A stretch of 64,000 nucleotides of DNA from an uncultured Ruegeria sp. (GTDB lineage: Bacteria > Pseudomonadota > Alphaproteobacteria > Rhodobacterales > Rhodobacteraceae). The position numbers and the translations under genes were made by a program. The notes under the pieces are model-generated. The model saw only the letters and a program-made list of their open reading frames with translations, searched no databases and had not been told where the DNA came from. The first letter of the stretch is position 1; every line of letters begins with the position of its first letter. Of this stretch, positions 44,054 to 53,422 are shown piece after piece. The DNA lies in assembly GCF_947497005.1 (NCBI RefSeq), contig NZ_CANMFF010000011.1, positions 1 through 64,000 on the forward strand, written 5' to 3'.

Positions 44054-47000
44054 TCAGAGATCGATTTCGATCACCCCGTCCGGTTCCGCAGCGCGGCTTT
44101 GACACAGGATCATGGCTCCTTCGCGCTGTTTTCTGGACAAAACGAAATCCCGGTGCTCGACCTCACCTGAAAGAACACTGCATTTACACACCCCGCAGAT
44201 GCCGTCCGAGCATTTCACATCAACGTGAAAACCGGCCTCATTCAGAACTTGCGCGGCATCTTTCTCGGCTGGTACTGGCAATGTCCGGCCCGATTGCGAA
44301 AGCTTCAGAGAAAACGGGTGGTTTTCATATTCGGGCGTGTCGGGAACCGAGAAATATTCGAGATGCCGCGCCTCCTCAGGGAAACCTTGCCGCTCTGCCG
44401 CTTGTATCACCCCATCCATGTAACGGTCGGGACCGCAGGTGTAGACGTGCCAGCCCTCCTTGTGCCCCGACAAGATCGCATCCATATCGGCGCGGGTACC
44501 TTCATCCGAGAAATGGTAGTGAACGCGATCTGCCCAAGGCATCGCGGCCAGATCCGCCAGATACCCTGCCCCGTCCCGGGTGCTGGCTGAGTAGTGCAAC
44601 TCGAACTCCTGACCCAAAGCGTGCAGGCGATGGGCAAAGGCAATCATCGGAGTGATGCCGATGCCGCCGCCCATAAGGAAGGTTTTGGTTGCCGTTTCAT
44701 CCAGTTCAAAGTGGTTGATCGGTTTCGAGATGAACACCTTGCGCCCTTCATTGAAAATACGATGCAGCAGGGCCGACCCGCCGCGCCCTTCATCCTCGCG
44801 CAGCACTCCGATCTGATAGGTTGCGCGATCCGACGGATCTCCGGACATGGAATATTGCCGCAGGAATTCCGGTGCGACCAATACGTCCAGATGTGCGCCC
44901 GCTGTCCATCCCGGCAGGGGCGCACCGTCCAGTGGTGAGAATTCATATTTCGTTACATCCGCAGTCATTTTGTCGACTTTGGTCACCGCAACCCGCATCA
45001 CCGGCGCGTCACCGGCAATCTGGTAACGGTGGATGATCGTCATATCGCCAGTCGCTTTGCGCGCCTTGTACTCATCGGCCGTGACCATGGCCTCGTAGGC
45101 GGCAATCCCGGCCTCACGATCCATTGCGAACGGATAAGGCCACGGGTGCGGCGCCAGATAGGCCGGATAGACAGCCAGCGTCTGATTCTCGTATTTCAGG
45201 TCCAGGTCTTTTTGCAGATCGCGCCGGTTCAGCGGATGAGATGTTGGGCGATAGGCACCGTCGGGCTGAAGCTCGATATCCCACCACCATTTCTTGATGT
45301 CGTTCAGGCCACCGTTGCCGACTGCGTCGTCCAGTTTGGCCAGTGCAGGCGCAGCAGAGGGGATGTTCATCGCGGCCCAGCGAAACGGGCGTTCCTTGAA
45401 GATGCCTTCGAGGTTCCATGGGCAAGTCTTCATGCATCGCCCGCACATCGCGCCACCCGGCGTTGTTACGCGGTAAGTGGCGCATTTCTGGCTGTCGGAT
45501 TTCCAGATTTCATAGCCGTTGAACATCAGTTTCGGCCCGGCGGTGATCGCGCCCGAGGGGCATTCGCGCGCGCATTTGTTGCAGCTTTCGCAAAAGCTTT
45601 GCAGGCCGAAATCAATAGGCTGGTCATGATCCATCGGCATATCTGAAGTCACTGCACCGGATTTCAGGCGTGGGCCAAGGTAGGGGTTCAGAATGACCTC
45701 ACCAATCCGGCTGACCTCACCCAGACCAGACAGCAACAGCAGCGGAGGTTGCAGAACCTCGCCATCCATCACCGTATGAGCCTTGGCCTTGTAACCCAGG
45801 TTACGGATTTGCTGGGCAATCACACCCCCGAGCAACGAGAATCGCAGATAGGCACGCATGGATTGGGCGACGCTGATCCAGTCATCGCCGCTGGCACCTT
45901 CCATCGTTTCATAGCCCTGATCGATGATCATGCTGATGGCCTGATCATGGGGCGGCACGATTTCTTCGCCCGTTGCGTCATGGGAATACCACGCCCATTC
46001 GGGACACCGGCTGAGGCCCACGGCATCGACTCCCAGGAAATAGGTCGCTGCCTTGATATTTGCTGCATTTCGTTGGGCATCAGTTGGCAGGGGCACATCC
46101 GTGCTTTCGCCATCCTGTAACAGCACGAAGGCCCCCAAAGCGCGGCGTTGCGCAAAGCTGGGCGCGGCCTTGCGGACGTAATATCCACCTTTCGCAGCGT
46201 CTTGCAGCGATCTGCCCATATCCCCGAATTGGGCACGGGCGAACATATCGGCGCGTTTGGGAACGCGAGCGACATTGGCTTCGTCGATATAAGTAGTAGG
46301 GGTCTCGACCCGCTTGAGCTTCTCGAAGGGATGCGCCCCATCCACATAGCGCCGTTTTGTATAAGGATCGCGGTTAAGGGCATTCTTGGCAAAGCCCGCT
46401 CCCAACCACCAGGCTGGGCCCTGCGTCTGAAACCACGGCTGTTGCGCCATAGGCTGAAGCGGTCGGTCATGGGTAATCGGCATCTCGGTTGTCACAGCGG
46501 CCAGACCAAAACGCTTGCCCAGCCATGGCGCGACGATCTCGCCACCTTCAATTGAGGCCAGCCCGCTGGCCACAGCCAGCTTGCCCAGATCAACTTCGGT
46601 CGACATCATGCTATGCGCCCGTGCATCAAAACCCAGCAGGCGGATATAGTTGGCAATAACCACCGCGTTCTCGGTCGCCAGCAGGCAGGCCCGGTGATCC
46701 TGCGCGTCGATTATCCAATCCGCACCGGGTTCAGACGGGTCGGGGTCGCGATTGTGTTCATACAAAAAGACAATGCTGTGTCGATGGCTGCCCATCGGCT
46801 TGGGCGCGGCCTCCATACTGTCTTTTAGATCGGCCATGATAATGTCGATCCCGGAGGCCAGTGTTTTGGTCTGCCGGGTGCGCAACGCATGGGCAAGCCG
46901 ATCGATATCGGGATTGCGGCGCGGTTCATTCAGCAATGCATCAGAAGGCAAATGTCCGCAGCCCATCATCGACGCATCGTTGAAATATCCAAATGCTTTC

Positions 47001-47266
47001 ATATGGTTGGCACGCTCAAGTGGGTCTGATGGAATCTCTGACGCAACCGGGTTCACCAGCCCGTCGCGGATGGCGTCCATCATCGCCTGAAACTCTCCCA
47101 TCGCGTTGACGATGCTGTCGGGTTGTTCCGGACGGTGAAAACTCAGGTCGGGCATTGAAGGTAAAAGCGACAGGTCAGGCATGTCATCCTGCCGGGCCAG
47201 CCGTTCCAGTGGGTAACGACCCATGTGAACGGGTCGGTTTTTATCCGAGAAAAAGCGGATCCCCAT
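44054..47266 (-). CDS. self-sufficient reductive dehalogenase (RdhA fused to flavin/2Fe-2S reductase)
   Basis: A 1,070-residue fusion. Residues 1-740 are an RdhA of the respiration-independent type known from Nitratireductor NpRdhA and Comamonas BhbA, which remove halogen from aromatics with a corrinoid. Two 4Fe-4S motifs occur: CESCNKCARECP near 558 and C-(14)-CGRCMKTCPW near 594-613. Residues 745-970 are a ferredoxin-reductase-type module with RQYS near 802, GGGIGITPM near 870 and CGPDRYMDG near 935. The end is a plant-type 2Fe-2S domain (C1019, C1024, C1027, C1055). AGGAGG lies 6 nt before the ATG. No Tat signal or anchor (RdhB) is seen, so it is cytosolic. Confidence 0.88.
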   Translation of the reverse strand: MGIRFFSDKNRPVHMGRYPLERLARQDDMPDLSLLPSMPDLSFHRPEQPDSIVNAMGEFQAMMDAIRDGLVNPVASEIPSDPLERANHMKAFGYFNDASMMGCGHLPSDALLNEPRRNPDIDRLAHALRTRQTKTLASGIDIIMADLKDSMEAAPKPMGSHRHSIVFLYEHNRDPDPSEPGADWIIDAQDHRACLLATENAVVIANYIRLLGFDARAHSMMSTEVDLGKLAVASGLASIEGGEIVAPWLGKRFGLAAVTTEMPITHDRPLQPMAQQPWFQTQGPAWWLGAGFAKNALNRDPYTKRRYVDGAHPFEKLKRVETPTTYIDEANVARVPKRADMFARAQFGDMGRSLQDAAKGGYYVRKAAPSFAQRRALGAFVLLQDGESTDVPLPTDAQRNAANIKAATYFLGVDAVGLSRCPEWAWYSHDATGEEIVPPHDQAISMIIDQGYETMEGASGDDWISVAQSMRAYLRFSLLGGVIAQQIRNLGYKAKAHTVMDGEVLQPPLLLLSGLGEVSRIGEVILNPYLGPRLKSGAVTSDMPMDHDQPIDFGLQSFCESCNKCARECPSGAITAGPKLMFNGYEIWKSDSQKCATYRVTTPGGAMCGRCMKTCPWNLEGIFKERPFRWAAMNIPSAAPALAKLDDAVGNGGLNDIKKWWWDIELQPDGAYRPTSHPLNRRDLQKDLDLKYENQTLAVYPAYLAPHPWPYPFAMDREAGIAAYEAMVTADEYKARKATGDMTIIHRYQIAGDAPVMRVAVTKVDKMTADVTKYEFSPLDGAPLPGWTAGAHLDVLVAPEFLRQYSMSGDPSDRATYQIGVLREDEGRGGSALLHRIFNEGRKVFISKPINHFELDETATKTFLMGGGIGITPMIAFAHRLHALGQEFELHYSASTRDGAGYLADLAAMPWADRVHYHFSDEGTRADMDAILSGHKEGWHVYTCGPDRYMDGVIQAAERQGFPEEARHLEYFSVPDTPEYENHPFSLKLSQSGRTLPVPAEKDAAQVLNEAGFHVDVKCSDGICGVCKCSVLSGEVEHRDFVLSRKQREGAMILCQSRAAEPDGVIEIDL

Positions 47267-47341
47267 CGTATGCCTCCTGATGCTGCACGACCCCTAACCC
47301 GCCATGGACAGCAAAACCATTCATGCTTAATCATAAACGAT

Positions 47342-48244
47342 ATGAGAAGAATTGATTTCACTGATCTGGACGGCAAAGTCCTGCGCACGTTTCTTACCAT
47401 TCTCGAGGAAAGCTCTGTCTCAAAAGCCGCGGACCGGTTAGGTGTCACGCAATCGGCGATCAGCCATACACTGGCTAAACTGAGAACAGTGTTGGGCGAC
47501 CCACTGTTTGTCCGTTCCGGACAAGGCCTGACCCCGACTGAACGCGCCCTGTCCCTGAAAGAGCCTGCGCAGAAAGTGCTGGATGGGATGCGCGCGCTAA
47601 CCGAAGGACGGCCATTCGACCTACTGTCTGAACAGATCGATTTCCGCATTGCCACCAATGACATGCCGCGCGATTTGATCTTTCCGCAGCTGCTTCGCGA
47701 AACCCGCGCTGAAGGCGCAGGTCTGCGGTTGGAATTCATCGCCTCCGGCGTGCCGGGCCTCGATCTGCTGCGCAGTGACCGGTGCCAGTTGATGCTGACG
47801 CCGCTGCCGCCGGACGGGCCGGATATCTTTCAGAAACGCCTGATGACCAGCCCTCTGATGGTGTTCTATGACGCCGCACAACGAAGACCGCCGGACAGTT
47901 GGCAGGCCTATTGCGACAGCGAACATGTCGAGGTGCGCTTTGCTGATGGCCGCAACGCCCGCGCCGTCATGCGCGGCGTTGATCAAAGCCAGATCAGGCC
48001 AGCGGTTGTGACCCTGCCGCATTTCAACGCAATCCCGGCCTTCGTGCAGGGCAGCGACCTGATCTCGACAGACACCGCACTAATGAAGCAAGGTCCGCTG
48101 GCTGCGCTGGATTGCGCGCCACTGCCTTTCGAGTGCGCACCTGTGTCCATCTACATGGTCTGGCATCAAAGATCGACCAACGACCCCGCGCACCGCTGGT
48201 TACGCGCCCGAATCGAAGCCATCGCGGCCACCCTTCAGACCTGA
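47342..48244 (+). CDS. LysR-family regulator divergent to the dehalogenase
   Basis: A 300-residue LysR regulator from the ATG at 47342 (a longer open frame starts at 47225 but runs through the dehalogenase start). The winged helix FLTILEESSVSKAADRLGVTQSA is at residues 16-40. Only 75 bases separate it from the divergent dehalogenase gene, so it probably controls that gene. Ribosome binding is weak. The end overlaps the convergent LysR gene by 10 bases. Confidence 0.82.
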   Translation: MRRIDFTDLDGKVLRTFLTILEESSVSKAADRLGVTQSAISHTLAKLRTVLGDPLFVRSGQGLTPTERALSLKEPAQKVLDGMRALTEGRPFDLLSEQIDFRIATNDMPRDLIFPQLLRETRAEGAGLRLEFIASGVPGLDLLRSDRCQLMLTPLPPDGPDIFQKRLMTSPLMVFYDAAQRRPPDSWQAYCDSEHVEVRFADGRNARAVMRGVDQSQIRPAVVTLPHFNAIPAFVQGSDLISTDTALMKQGPLAALDCAPLPFECAPVSIYMVWHQRSTNDPAHRWLRARIEAIAATLQT

Positions 48245-49086
48245 GACAACAGCCAGCTGCGCATGATATCGACCAGTTGTGGCTGACGCGGCTTGCGCGG
48301 CGCGACAACGTAAAATCCCAGATCTTCAATCAAGACGTCCTCCAGCGGTTGGACAAGGCGTCCTGCGACAACCTCAGGCGCGACCAGCGGCGCGTTGGCC
48401 AGCGCAATTCCCTGGCCCGAAAGTGCGGCATCAATAGCCAGACTGGTTTGACTGAAGCTCATCATCCGAGGCTTGCCACTTACGCCCACCCGTTCCAGAA
48501 ACAAGGGCCACAGCCCGTGAGTATCATTCAGCAGCACTTGTCCCAGCAGATCGCTGGGATTGGTGACTTGCCGAGCGATGGCAGGGCTGCACACCGGGAT
48601 GAATTCGGTTGAGAATAATGGCACAGCATCCAGTTCAGACCCAAAGGGTGCCCTGCCCTGCCTGACCGCCAGATCAACCCCGTCCGATTTGAAATCTGCC
48701 AGACGTTCGCGCGCATCCACCTGAACCGAGATATCCGGATGCAGGTCGGTGAACCCCGACAATCGCGGCACCAACCATTTCGAGGCAAAGCTGGGTGTGA
48801 CTGACAAAATGATCCGACGATCCGGAGATAATTCTTCTACAGCTTCTTCGATCAATCTGAAGGCCCGGCGCAAAGGAGCATGAATCCTGCGCCCGGCTTC
48901 GGTCAGCCTCAAGCCGCGTGGCAGACGATCAAATAGCACTTCGTCCAGTCGCGCCTCAAGCCCGCGCACCTGCTGCGCGACGGCACCTTGGGTCACGCCC
49001 AATTCCTCGGCGGCCAGTCGAAAATTCAAGTGACGTGCGGAAGCTTCGAAAGCCCGCAAGGCGTTCAGGGGTGGAAGGGCTGCCAT
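48235..49086 (-). CDS. LysR-family regulator (GcvA type)
   Basis: A 283-residue regulator with the GcvA-like N-terminus LPPLNALRAFEASARHLNFRLAAEELGVTQGAV at residues 4-36 (shown as a position guide), then the co-inducer domain. It is divergent from the SDR at 49190, the likely target. The TACAG/CTGTA words just upstream of its start (near 49096-49114) form a dyad (CTGTAGATTTTCTACAG) that suits a LysR site. Confidence 0.85.
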   Translation of the reverse strand: MAALPPLNALRAFEASARHLNFRLAAEELGVTQGAVAQQVRGLEARLDEVLFDRLPRGLRLTEAGRRIHAPLRRAFRLIEEAVEELSPDRRIILSVTPSFASKWLVPRLSGFTDLHPDISVQVDARERLADFKSDGVDLAVRQGRAPFGSELDAVPLFSTEFIPVCSPAIARQVTNPSDLLGQVLLNDTHGLWPLFLERVGVSGKPRMMSFSQTSLAIDAALSGQGIALANAPLVAPEVVAGRLVQPLEDVLIEDLGFYVVAPRKPRQPQLVDIMRSWLLSQV

Positions 49087-49095
49087 GGTTTTGTC

Positions 49096-49112
49096 CTGTA
49101 GATTTTCTACAG
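49096..49112. promoter_or_regulatory. LysR-type dyad upstream of the GcvA-like regulator
   Basis: CTGTAGA and TCTACAG form a perfect 7-bp dyad with a three-base centre, about 10 bases from the regulator start and 80 bases before the SDR start at 49190. It fits an operator controlling both divergent genes. Confidence 0.5.
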
Positions 49113-49189
49113 CATAAAGCTAGCAGAACTGATTGGTCAAACCGGGCTTCGGCAGCCATCTTGGGATCAAATGAAAACGGAGAGATCAG

Positions 49190-49891
49190 ATGGAAAAAGT
49201 AGCTCTAATTACCGCAGGCGGCAGCGGCATGGGTGCGGATTCCGCGCGGAGGCTGGCGGCGGACGGATATAAAGTGGGCATTCTGTCCGCCTCGGGCAAA
49301 GGCGAAGCCTTGGCGCATGAGCTGGGTGGCGTCGGCGTTACCGGCTCGAACCAATCCACCGAGAACTTACAGAAGCTTGTCGATGCAGCTATGGCCCATT
49401 GGGGGCGCGTTGACGTTCTGGTCAATTCCGCCGGTCACGGTCCCCGTGCCCCGGTCCTTGAGCTGACGGATGAGGACTGGCACACCGGCATGGACGTCTA
49501 TTTCCTGAACGCGGTCCGTCCGACACGGCTGGTGACCCCGATCATGCAGGCACAAGGTGGCGGCTCGATCATCAATATCTCAACCTTTGCCGCGTTTGAG
49601 CCCGACCCGGTATTTCCAACCTCGGGCATTTTTCGGGCCGGACTGGCCGCCTTCACCAAGCTGTTCTCGGACAAATACGCTGCCGATAATATCCGCATGA
49701 ACAATGTCCTGCCGGGCTTCATCGACAGCCTGCCCGAAAAAGAAGAGTTCCGCAGCCGCATCCCGATGGGGCGCTATGGGCGCAGCTATGACGAGATTGC
49801 CTCGGTCGTCGCTTTGCTGGCATCAGCAGGGGGCGGGTATATCACCGGGCAGAATATCCGGGTGGATGGGGGTATCACCCGGTCTGTCTGA
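49190..49891 (+). CDS. SDR-family protein lacking the Tyr-Lys catalytic pair
   Basis: A 233-residue SDR with the cofactor site AGGSGMG, NSAGHG in place of NNAG, and the serine region NISTFAAF. The expected YxxxK is replaced: the aligned residues are S145 and R149 (SGIFR). So the usual proton relay is missing. It may be a binding protein or use another mechanism. It diverges from the GcvA-like LysR gene, and a FAD oxidase gene converges on it with 2 bases between stops. Confidence 0.75.
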   Translation: MEKVALITAGGSGMGADSARRLAADGYKVGILSASGKGEALAHELGGVGVTGSNQSTENLQKLVDAAMAHWGRVDVLVNSAGHGPRAPVLELTDEDWHTGMDVYFLNAVRPTRLVTPIMQAQGGGSIINISTFAAFEPDPVFPTSGIFRAGLAAFTKLFSDKYAADNIRMNNVLPGFIDSLPEKEEFRSRIPMGRYGRSYDEIASVVALLASAGGGYITGQNIRVDGGITRSV

Positions 49892-49893
49892 AC

Positions 49894-51165
49894 TCAGAAC
49901 CGCGCCTTTATCAGATGTGTCAGTGCCGCGCCGGATTCGAAAAAGGCGCGGCGCACGCGTGTCCAGCTTTCGTGATGCTCGGACACGGCTGGAACCGGCA
50001 AGAGAGAGAGGTCATCCGCCAGAAGGCTTTCGGCCATCATGCGACCGAACACCGTGCCCGGTCCGATGCCGCGCCCTGAATACCCGTGCGCAGCCAAAGC
50101 GTTGGGGCCAATCTGCGTGATCTTCGGGATGTGATCTGAAGTCATCGCGATGCGCCCGTGCCATCCCTGTTCAAATGGCTGATCAGCCAGCTGCGGATAG
50201 AGCTCGGCCAGCTTGCGTCGAACCCAGCCAGAATGTGCACCTTGGCCCGCATTTCCCAGATCGCCCATGCCACCAATAATCATCCGGCCCGCCTGATCCA
50301 GTCGGAAAGACGTCATGACCAGCCCGGTGTCCCAGCACCCTTCTTCCTGCGGCAGAATGCTGGCGCGCAAGTTGTGGGACAAAGGGGTCGTAGCGTATTG
50401 GAAGTAGTAGACCGGCACATAGGCAGGCGCGGTATCCGGTAACGCAAGATGATAGGCATTTGTTGCCTGGATGACCGATTTGGCACGAACTTTCCCACCC
50501 GGTGTCGTCAGGACCCACTGACTGCCTTGATGTTGCATCGCCTGTACAGGGCTTTGCGCATGTATCTGGGCCCCCACCTGTGACGCCGCACGCGCCAAAC
50601 CCACCGCATAGGCCAGAGGCTGTATTGTTCCTGCACGCGGATCGAACAAGGCACCGTGAAAAGCTGCGCTGCCGGTCCGTTCAAAGGCCTGGTCCGCTGA
50701 CACCAACTCCACCGGCGCACCGACCACTCTCAGCTGTTCATGACGCTTTTGCAGGTCCTTCAACCCAGAGGCGGAATGCGCGCAATGGAGTGTTCCGTTG
50801 CGCACAGGCTCACATGCGATGCCGTGTTCTTCGATCAAGGAAAAAACGTCTGACGGAGCTTTGGCCAGCAAATCGATCAGGCGGTCTCCCACCTCTGTAC
50901 CGATATGCGCGCGGATGTCGACTGGTGGTAGCCACAACCCGGCATTGACCAGACCCACATTGCGACCCGATCCGCCATACCCGATCTCCTGAGCCTCCAG
51001 CAAACAGACCGAGGCACCGGCGCGGGCTGCCGCCAAAGCCGCTGAACATCCGGTGTATCCGCCACCAATGACGGCCAGATCAACCGTAGCGTCAGCGGTC
51101 AGAGGCGGAGCTGTAACCGCCTCGGCGCAAGTGGTCCGCCACAGGGCATGTTCGGGATCGTTCAC
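49894..51165 (-). CDS. FAD-dependent oxidoreductase of the DadA/GlpD-like amine oxidase family
   Basis: A 423-residue flavoprotein. The cofactor-binding GGGYTGCSAA is near residue 34, with the acidic LLEAQEIG and GGSGRNVGLVNAG after it; the C-terminal GYSGRGIGPGT near 370 contacts FAD. The family oxidises amino acids or secondary amines (for example gamma-glutamylputrescine). It is a distant relative of the enzyme at 16883, and its substrate is unknown. A long G/C-rich gap with hairpins separates it from the acyl-CoA dehydrogenase gene. Confidence 0.8.
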   Translation of the reverse strand: MNDPEHALWRTTCAEAVTAPPLTADATVDLAVIGGGYTGCSAALAAARAGASVCLLEAQEIGYGGSGRNVGLVNAGLWLPPVDIRAHIGTEVGDRLIDLLAKAPSDVFSLIEEHGIACEPVRNGTLHCAHSASGLKDLQKRHEQLRVVGAPVELVSADQAFERTGSAAFHGALFDPRAGTIQPLAYAVGLARAASQVGAQIHAQSPVQAMQHQGSQWVLTTPGGKVRAKSVIQATNAYHLALPDTAPAYVPVYYFQYATTPLSHNLRASILPQEEGCWDTGLVMTSFRLDQAGRMIIGGMGDLGNAGQGAHSGWVRRKLAELYPQLADQPFEQGWHGRIAMTSDHIPKITQIGPNALAAHGYSGRGIGPGTVFGRMMAESLLADDLSLLPVPAVSEHHESWTRVRRAFFESGAALTHLIKARF

Positions 51166-51353
51166 GTTGGGCCTCTGAATCTTTTCGGCGGATCATCATA
51201 CCGATACCACCCCTTTGCAAGCGGCCATTTATCCGGGTGGTCACGAAGAAAAAGACCCCGCAGGCGCAGGCTTTGCCCGGGCCTGCCCGGCCCAACCGGA
51301 GGAAGCATTCCGTCAGGAATGATGACGACGGGCGGGAGGCCGCCCAGATACCC

Positions 51354-52511
51354 TCAGACGTCGAGTGATCGCGCGATCAACTCTTTCATGACCTCATTGG
51401 TGCCGCCATAAATCATCTGCACCCGCGCATCCGCATAAAGGCGCGCGATCGGGTATTCCATCATGAACCCATAACCACCGAACAGTTGCAGGCATTCATG
51501 CATGATTTCGTTCTGCACTTCCGAGCCCCAGTATTTGGCCATCGAGGCCGTGGCCGCGTCTAGCTCACCTGCTTCCAGCTTGCCGATACAATCATTGACA
51601 AAGCTGCGCAGAATCTCGGCCTTGGTCTTGCATTCCGCCAGCTTGAACCGGGTATTCTGGAAATCCATCACCCGCTGCCCGAAAGCTCTGCGCTCCTGCA
51701 CATATTTCACCGTTTCAGCGATGGCGAAGTCAATCGCGCCTAGCGCCATAATCGCGATGTTCAGCCGTTCCCAGGGCAACTGTTTCATCAGCTGGTAAAA
51801 GCCCTGCCCTTCCTCGGGCCCCAAAAGGTTGGTCATCGGCACTTTGACATCTTCGAAAAACAGCTCGGCCGTGTCGTTGCCTTTCATGCCCAGCTTCTTG
51901 AGGTTCCGCCCCCGGCGAAATCCTTCGGACCCGTCGGTTTCTACGACGATCAATGAAACACCACGGGCACCAGAGGACTTGTCCGTCTTGGCGGCGACAA
52001 TGATCAGATCTGCCGTCTGTCCATTGGTGATAAATATTTTCGAGCCATTCAACCGGTAAGAGTTTCCGTCTTTCTCGGCCATGGTTCGAACCGCCTGAAC
52101 GTCCGAGCCGGTGCTGGGTTCGGTCATCGCAAGCGCACCGACCATTTCGCCCGTGGCCAGTTTGGGCAGCCATTTCAGCTTCTGGTCTTCGCTGCCATAG
52201 GCAGTGAGGTAATGCGTCACGATCGACTGAATGCCATATCCCCAACCGGCATCTCCCCGCGCGCCCTGTTCGTAAGCGGTGATGGCGTCAAAGCCCATGC
52301 CACCACCGACACCGCCATATTCCTCGGCGATCGCCCCGGCCATCAGCCCGGTTTCACCCGCCTTGCGCCAAAAATCCCGATCCACAACACCGTTTTCGAC
52401 CCAGGTATCGATATTGGGTGACATTTCGTCATCCATGAACCGACCCGCCATATCCGCGAACATGCGGTGTTCGTCAGTGACCCATGCCGCAGTCGAAGTG
52501 AAAAGTGACAT
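51354..52511 (-). CDS. acyl-CoA dehydrogenase
   Basis: About 385 residues from the ATG at 52511 (GGAG 8 nt upstream; the longer frame reaches 52601 but lacks such a site). FAD- and substrate-contact motifs ALAMTEPSTGSD near 130 and the C-terminal QMIYGGTNEVMKELIARSL are typical; the catalytic Glu lies in the latter part in this subfamily. It makes 2-enoyl-CoA from acyl-CoA. No electron-transfer-flavoprotein gene is nearby. TetR lies upstream in the same direction. Confidence 0.9.
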   Translation of the reverse strand: MSLFTSTAAWVTDEHRMFADMAGRFMDDEMSPNIDTWVENGVVDRDFWRKAGETGLMAGAIAEEYGGVGGGMGFDAITAYEQGARGDAGWGYGIQSIVTHYLTAYGSEDQKLKWLPKLATGEMVGALAMTEPSTGSDVQAVRTMAEKDGNSYRLNGSKIFITNGQTADLIIVAAKTDKSSGARGVSLIVVETDGSEGFRRGRNLKKLGMKGNDTAELFFEDVKVPMTNLLGPEEGQGFYQLMKQLPWERLNIAIMALGAIDFAIAETVKYVQERRAFGQRVMDFQNTRFKLAECKTKAEILRSFVNDCIGKLEAGELDAATASMAKYWGSEVQNEIMHECLQLFGGYGFMMEYPIARLYADARVQMIYGGTNEVMKELIARSLDV

Positions 52512-52651
52512 CTTACGCTCTCCAATCAATCTTTCCTGAAAGGCTAGCGCTGTGTTCGATTCACGCCAATCCTTGTGACGCGGCGTCCCTTTGAGGAACA
52601 ACGCAACGTTCCTCAGCCTGCAATGTCAGAGAATCCTTTTGACTGGCGGGG

Positions 52652-53215
52652 TTAAGCCAGTTCTTTGGCCAACAGGTGTTTGGCCGCATCCTTGGCGTCT
52701 TCAGCCGGATCGCAGTTCTTGAGCAGAACGGCGGATACGATTGCTCCCTCTTGCAACAGCACGATCTGACACGCGAGTTTTTGAGGATCATGCGCGCCGG
52801 CCTGTTGGGCTACTATCGTAAAATGTTCCAGCAAAAGCTGTTTGTGTTCCGCGGCCTGTACATGGATCGGGTGATCCTTATCCTGATACTCGGCCCCGGC
52901 CTTGATGAACAGACAGCCCCGGAAGCCGTCTTCCTCGAACCATTCTTTCAGGGCATCAAAGCTGGCGATGATTTGCTCGGCCGGTGTTTCCGCCATTGCG
53001 TCGACGCGCTGAAAAAACCAGTTGCGGAAATTCTCATCCCGCAGACGAAGCGCAGCCACGATCAGGTCTTCCTTGGTGCGGAAGTGCTTGTACATCGACG
53101 TCTTGGACACGCCCGTTTCCACCACCAGCTTGTCCATGCCGGTCGCGTGAAACCCATCGCGGTAAAAGACCTTCAGGGCCTTGCTGACCAGTTCATCCCT
53201 TTTGTTTGGGCGCAT
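52652..53215 (-). CDS. TetR-family repressor
   Basis: A 187-residue TetR regulator with the HTH in KALKVFYRDGFHATGMDKLVVETGVSKTSMYKHF at residues 12-45 (position guide only) and a helical ligand domain with two Cys. Three nearly identical 16-bp sites lie upstream: one 15 bases before its start, and two about 145-190 bases away, before the small ORF and NTF2-like gene. So it probably represses itself and the divergent operon. Confidence 0.88.
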   Translation of the reverse strand: MRPNKRDELVSKALKVFYRDGFHATGMDKLVVETGVSKTSMYKHFRTKEDLIVAALRLRDENFRNWFFQRVDAMAETPAEQIIASFDALKEWFEEDGFRGCLFIKAGAEYQDKDHPIHVQAAEHKQLLLEHFTIVAQQAGAHDPQKLACQIVLLQEGAIVSAVLLKNCDPAEDAKDAAKHLLAKELA

Positions 53216-53230
53216 GATTCGGCTCCATGG

Positions 53231-53246
53231 TGTACCGTTCTGTACA
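53231..53246. promoter_or_regulatory. TetR operator-like site 1
   Basis: TGTACCGTTCTGTACA is a near-perfect dyad (TGTAC, six bases, GTACA) 15 bases before the TetR start. Two related 16-mers lie at 53360 and 53391. Confidence 0.65.
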
Positions 53247-53359
53247 TATTATCCTGGGGCGCGAAGTACAATGGCATCCATTCAACTTGCTGTTTTAATT
53301 AAACTTTTTGAACCACTCGGTCTCATTGTGAAATTTTGTCAAAATTCCCCTTGCTTAAG

Positions 53360-53375
53360 TTAACAGATCAGTACA
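53360..53375. promoter_or_regulatory. TetR operator-like site 2 (inverted)
   Basis: TTAACAGATCAGTACA read on the other strand is TGTACTGATCTGTTAA, matching site 1 at 12 of 16 positions. Confidence 0.5.
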
Positions 53376-53390
53376 CTTTGAGTTCATGAG

Positions 53391-53406
53391 TTTACCGATC
53401 TGTACA
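53391..53406. promoter_or_regulatory. TetR operator-like site 3
   Basis: TTTACCGATCTGTACA matches site 1 at 14 of 16 positions. It starts 31 bases (three helical turns) after site 2 and 32 bases before the small ORF. Confidence 0.55.
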
Positions 53407-53422
53407 CCCGAGGATTTGACTG

